This document shows positions 22,577 through 25,706 of a stretch of 25,706 bases of DNA, one piece after another. How positions within the stretch are numbered: position 1 is the stretch's first letter; every line of letters begins with the position of its first letter. Below the pieces are notes generated by a model. The model saw nothing but the letters and a program-made list of their open reading frames with translations. It did not search any database and had not been told where the DNA came from. Both the position numbers and the translations under genes were made by a program. Origin of the DNA: a virus; the IMG/VR virus record IMGVR_UViG_3300042542_001416, positions 1-25,706 of that record. One strand, written 5' to 3'.

Positions 22577-23563
22577 TTGCCTAAACGGCACGGACACTTG
22601 ATCGAGCGGATTGCCGATATGGACAATCTGCGCGATGCCTATGTCAAAACCGCACGCGGCAAGCGGCAGACATGGGGCTTTCTGGAATTCAAGGAATACG
22701 CGGACATCAATCTGCGGGCGATGCGCGAGCAGATTCTGGATTCCGGCTGGGTGCAGGGTGCGTACCGCGAATTTACGGTGTATGAACCCAAGCCGCGCCT
22801 GATTTCGGCACTGGATTTCAAAGACCGGCTGGCACAGCACGCACTGGTGAATGTGATCGGCCCGATCTTTGACCGCGCCCTGCTGCCGGGAACCTTTGCC
22901 TGCCGCACCGGCAAGGGCACGCATGCCGGGGTGAATCATGTCCAGGCAGAGCTACGCCGTACCGGGGCGACGCACTTTCTGAAGACGGATTACCGTAAAT
23001 TCTTCCCGTCGATCAACCGGCCGATTCTGCACGCGCTGATCGCGCGCAAGATCAAATGCCGCCCAACGCTGCGGATGATTACGGCCATGGTGCCGGCCAC
23101 CGGCTGCGGCCTGCCGATTGGTAGCCTGACCAGTCAGCTTTTTGCCAATGTGTATGGCGATGTGATTGACCGCAGCATCCATTTCGATCTGGGCGCGCGT
23201 AGCTGGGCGCGGTATATGGACGACATCGTGATTCTGTCGTCCAACCCCTACGAGCTGCGCGGCTGGTTTGAGGACATCGAGCGGGTCAGCCTGGCGCGGC
23301 TGCACCTGGGCATCAGCAAGTGGCAGGTGTCGCCCGTGGCACGCGGGGTGAACTTTCTGGGCTATCGCATCTGGCCGCGTCACAAGCTGCTGCGCAAGGC
23401 GTCGGTCATCAGTGCAAAACGCAAGATCACGCGCTATCAGGCGCATGGCGAGACGGCCATTCTGGGCCGGTTTTTGGCGTCATGGCGCGGACACGCCATG
23501 CACGCGGACACGTGCAATTTATTCAATCATCTGGAGAAAACTCATGGGATCACCTGTCATTAG
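22577..23563 (+). CDS. brt: Diversity-generating retroelement reverse transcriptase
   Basis: This enzyme makes error-prone cDNA from the TR. It contains the first catalytic aspartate in LKTDYRKFFPSI (D138), the DGR-type motif GLPIGSLTSQ at 178-187 and the active site YMDD at 213-216. These are followed by GVNFLGYRIWPRHKLLRK and a short thumb ending in HLEKTHGITCH. I chose the TTG at 22577, giving PKRHGHLIERI at the N terminus and 328 residues, the length I recall for the BPP-1 enzyme. ATGs at 22532 and 22544 would add 11-15 residues with no family support, although the TTG has only a weak ribosome-binding site. Confidence 0.93.
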   Translation: MPKRHGHLIERIADMDNLRDAYVKTARGKRQTWGFLEFKEYADINLRAMREQILDSGWVQGAYREFTVYEPKPRLISALDFKDRLAQHALVNVIGPIFDRALLPGTFACRTGKGTHAGVNHVQAELRRTGATHFLKTDYRKFFPSINRPILHALIARKIKCRPTLRMITAMVPATGCGLPIGSLTSQLFANVYGDVIDRSIHFDLGARSWARYMDDIVILSSNPYELRGWFEDIERVSLARLHLGISKWQVSPVARGVNFLGYRIWPRHKLLRKASVISAKRKITRYQAHGETAILGRFLASWRGHAMHADTCNLFNHLEKTHGITCH

Positions 23564-24023
23564 TACCCGCGCCGATCTGGACGCGCTCGCCGGCACACCG
23601 GCTCACGCCGAATTCATGAGCATCCTGCGCGGCTCATTGTGGCGGCTGGAGAAAGACGACGTGGCGGCAACGTGGCGTGCCGTGGCGGATGATTCAACCA
23701 TCGCACGCTTCGGATTTGTGCGGGCGGATTTTCCGGGGGCGGTGGCGCCGGAATTGCCGGAATACGTGGCCCCGCCATCCGACGTGCCCAAGTCGGTGAC
23801 GATGCGTCAGGCACGGCTGGCCCTGCTGGCCGCCGGCATGCTGGCCGATGTGAATGCGGCCGTGGCCGCTATGCCCGGCACCGAAGGCGATGCGGCGCGG
23901 ATTGAGTGGGAATTTGCCGCAACGGTAGATCGCACCAGTCCGCTGGTGCAGGGGCTGGCGGTGGCGCTCTCGATGACCGAGGCGCAACTGGACGGGCTGT
24001 TTGTGGCCGGGGCGGCGCTGTGA
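23544..24023 (+). CDS. Small tail-associated phage protein, 159 aa
   Basis: ATG 23544 lies inside the 3' end of the reverse transcriptase gene (20-bp overlap) and follows CTGGAGAA. The protein has a loop-rich first half with PELPEYVAPPSDVPKSVTMR and a helical second half: QARLALLAAGMLADVNAAV, then EWEFAATVDRTSPLVQGLAV, then MTEAQLDGLF. I recall this C-terminal pattern at the end of many small phage proteins next to tail-fibre genes. Its function is not known; a chaperone or assembly role is possible. The longer frame from 23412 reads the RT region out of frame and is rejected. Confidence 0.75.
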   Translation: MGSPVISTRADLDALAGTPAHAEFMSILRGSLWRLEKDDVAATWRAVADDSTIARFGFVRADFPGAVAPELPEYVAPPSDVPKSVTMRQARLALLAAGMLADVNAAVAAMPGTEGDAARIEWEFAATVDRTSPLVQGLAVALSMTEAQLDGLFVAGAAL

Positions 24024-24349
24024 TTGCGCTATCCCTGCTGCTGTACCTGTGGGGATTCTGGGCGGCCTACGTGCTGACGATGGGCATTTATCGCGCGCAC
24101 CTGGCCAAGCGGCTGACGGGCGTCAATCTGGCGCTCGCGCTGCCGCTGGTGGCGCTGGCGTACCTGATGGACATCGCCACCAACCTGCTGATCGCTCCGC
24201 TGGTGTTCGCCGATCTGCCGCGTGAGTGGCTGGTGACGGATCGCCTGGTGCGGTACAAGGCAGGCGGCGAGGGCTGGCGGTATAAGCTGGCCAGCGCGAT
24301 CTGCGAGGGGCTGCTCGATCCGTTTGATCCTACGGGGGATCATTGCTGA
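24020..24349 (+). CDS. Small phage membrane protein, 109 aa
   Basis: GTG 24020 overlaps the previous stop (GTGA). The 109-residue protein has an N-terminal membrane segment (residues 2-20, LSLLLYLWGFWAAYVLTMG) and a second hydrophobic region (about 34-60, LALALPLVALAYLMDIATN). A soluble tail ends in REWLVTDRLVRY and LLDPFDPTGDHC. Proteins with this ending recur in phages near tail genes, but the role is unknown. It might modify the envelope during infection or serve in DNA entry. Confidence 0.7.
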   Translation: MIALSLLLYLWGFWAAYVLTMGIYRAHLAKRLTGVNLALALPLVALAYLMDIATNLLIAPLVFADLPREWLVTDRLVRYKAGGEGWRYKLASAICEGLLDPFDPTGDHC

Positions 24350-24350
24350 C

Positions 24351-25706
24351 ATGGGAGCTATCCGGCTGACTTCCTTTGGCGGCATAATCCCTCGGGCTTC
24401 CGAGCGGCTGATTCCTGACAACGCGGCCCAGGTCGCGGTCAACTGCCGGCTGTCGTCTGGTGAGTTGATCCCGTTCAATGCCGGAGCCAAGCGCTACACC
24501 AGCGCCAAGGCCGGTCCATTGCTGGCGATTCATCGTGTCGAGGATGGCGGCAGTGATGCCTGGCTGGCATGGCCGCATGACGCCGATGTAGTCAAGGCAT
24601 CGCTTTACGGTGCCGCGCGATGGTGTATTACCGGCGACGGCGAGCCGCGCATTACAACGCTGGCGTCAGCGGTTTCCGGGTCCGGCAACGATTACCCGCA
24701 TACCGCCTACACGCTGGGCACGCCGAAGCCTGTCACGGCACCTACGGTTGCGCCTACCGGTGGCGTCAGCGCAACCACGGTGGATCGGTTCTATGCCCAT
24801 ACCTTCTATGCCGAGTGGGATGGCGTGGAGTTCGAGGGGGCGGTATCGCCTGTGTCTGCTCTGGTCAGCGGCAAGGTCGATGCGACATGGCAGATCACCG
24901 GCATGGACACGACGCCGCCGAACAGCGGCACGGTGATGGGCACCTTCGCTTCGAGCAAAACCGAATTCACGGATACCGTCGATACCTTCCTGCGGGTGGG
25001 TGAGCAAGTGGTGATTGCCGGCGACACGCTGACCGTGACAGACATCACCGGAAGCAAGACATTCAAAGTGGCCGGCGACTACCATCTGGCGACGACATGG
25101 GCGCGCAAGGCGGCATTCCCCGGCACGATCTACAAGCGCCTGTACCGCAGCACCGGCACAACCGGACAGTTTCAACTGGTGGTCGAGGGGCTAACCGGAA
25201 CGACCTACAACGACACGCTGACCGACTCGCAGATCCTTGGCGACGAACTGATCACGGCTTCATGGGAAATGCCGCCCACCGGCCTGACCGGACTGTTCGC
25301 ATTGCCTTCGGGCTCGATCGGCGGCTTCATCGGCAACAAGGCGTGTTTCAGCGAGCCCGATCAGCCGCATGCCTGGCCGCCCGAGTACCAGATGCAGGCC
25401 GATTACCCGATTGTCGGCGCCGAATGCTTCGGATCGGGCGTGGCGCTGCTGACGACCTCCTGGCCGTTCATCATCCAGGGCATCGAGCCGGGCCAGATGA
25501 GCGGGCAATCGTGGAAAGAAGCCTTGCCCTGCCAGTCGAAGCGCGGGGTATGCAGTCTCGGCGATATGGTGGTCTTTCCCTCGACATCCGGCATCAAGGC
25601 TGCCAGCGGTGCCGGCGTGGTGGATTGGTCGCTGCCTTACTTCACCGAGAAGGAATTCAAGACCTACATGCCGGAGACGATGGTTGCGGCCATGGTCGAG
25701 CGCCGG
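24351..25706 (+). CDS. Large tail/nozzle-like structural protein (3' partial)
   Basis: An uninterrupted frame starts at ATG 24351, one base after the previous stop, and runs 452 codons off the right edge. The start RLTSFGGIIPRASERLIPDN followed by ANQ-like AAQVAVNCRLSSGEL resembles short-tailed phage tail tube or nozzle proteins (T7 gp12-like role). The body is beta-rich with repeated strand patterns (YKRLYRSTGTTGQFQLVVE, then FIGNKACFSEPDQPHAWPPE), consistent with a beta-propeller-type structural protein. The missing C-terminal part prevents a firm assignment. Confidence 0.75.
   Translation, partial: MGAIRLTSFGGIIPRASERLIPDNAAQVAVNCRLSSGELIPFNAGAKRYTSAKAGPLLAIHRVEDGGSDAWLAWPHDADVVKASLYGAARWCITGDGEPRITTLASAVSGSGNDYPHTAYTLGTPKPVTAPTVAPTGGVSATTVDRFYAHTFYAEWDGVEFEGAVSPVSALVSGKVDATWQITGMDTTPPNSGTVMGTFASSKTEFTDTVDTFLRVGEQVVIAGDTLTVTDITGSKTFKVAGDYHLATTWARKAAFPGTIYKRLYRSTGTTGQFQLVVEGLTGTTYNDTLTDSQILGDELITASWEMPPTGLTGLFALPSGSIGGFIGNKACFSEPDQPHAWPPEYQMQADYPIVGAECFGSGVALLTTSWPFIIQGIEPGQMSGQSWKEALPCQSKRGVCSLGDMVVFPSTSGIKAASGAGVVDWSLPYFTEKEFKTYMPETMVAAMVERR

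Noticed and set aside
22270-22584. A 104-codon open frame across the TR and spacer
   Set aside because: It is open because the TR mirrors the target gene's reading frame. Beyond the TR it has no recognisable content, and its ATG overlaps the end of avd. It is best explained as template RNA.

Overview
This window is a continuous segment of a GC-rich tailed double-stranded DNA phage or prophage. All convincing genes lie on the + strand. It carries early/replication genes, a lysis cassette, a head and packaging module, head-tail joining genes and a tail/tropism module. The P22-like portal, short adaptor-like genes and the lack of any tape-measure or tail-tube gene point to a short-tailed (podovirus-like) particle. 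The host is probably a GC-rich proteobacterium. A betaproteobacterium is a reasonable guess, because the tropism cassette closely resembles my memory of Bordetella phage BPP-1, but no search was run. No integrase, att site, tRNA or CRISPR array was found, so lytic versus prophage state cannot be decided here.

Layout: (1) 1-7207, tightly overlapping early and middle genes. These are the end of an unknown gene, a DNA methyltransferase, a DUF1376 replication-type protein with iteron-like DNA repeats inside it, a DUF7696-like protein, a RusA resolvase, several small orphan genes, a DUF1367 protein, a YbcO-like (DUF1364) nuclease, a candidate late antiterminator, and a protein with an IS110-type Transposase_20-like domain. 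(2) 7208-7627, a gene-poor control region with a good sigma70-type promoter followed by two terminator-like hairpins, arranged like lambda pR'-tR'. (3) 7628-9187, a lysis cassette: a small orphan, a DUF5675 protein, a 3TM-type holin and a coiled-coil protein with a C-terminal membrane anchor. (4) 9184-17966, terminase small and large subunits, P22-like portal, a probable decoration protein, scaffold, N4-gp56/DUF4043-type major capsid and two accessory proteins, with four hairpins between them. (5) 17970-20139, adaptor and joining genes, including one protein with five exact-length 14-residue repeats. (6) 20143-23563, a complete diversity-generating retroelement (DGR). (7) 23544-25706, a small tail-associated protein, a membrane protein and the first 452 codons of a large tail/nozzle-like structural protein that runs off the window.

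The highlight is the DGR. The order is target gene, avd, template repeat (TR), reverse transcriptase. The last part of the 575-residue target gene holds a 121-bp variable repeat (VR, 21731-21851). It matches the TR (22277-22397) except at 13 positions, every one of which is an adenine in the TR. The VR includes a 14-bp all-G/C block and is followed by a 21-bp IMH-like element that matches its TR-side partner at 15 of 21 positions. A perfect hairpin with a GACA loop lies just past the stop codon. All parts needed for mutagenic retrohoming are therefore visible. The target has a C-type-lectin-like Mtd domain on a much longer tail-fibre-like N-terminal part than I recall for BPP-1 Mtd. The likely role is to diversify receptor binding so that the phage can follow host surface changes.
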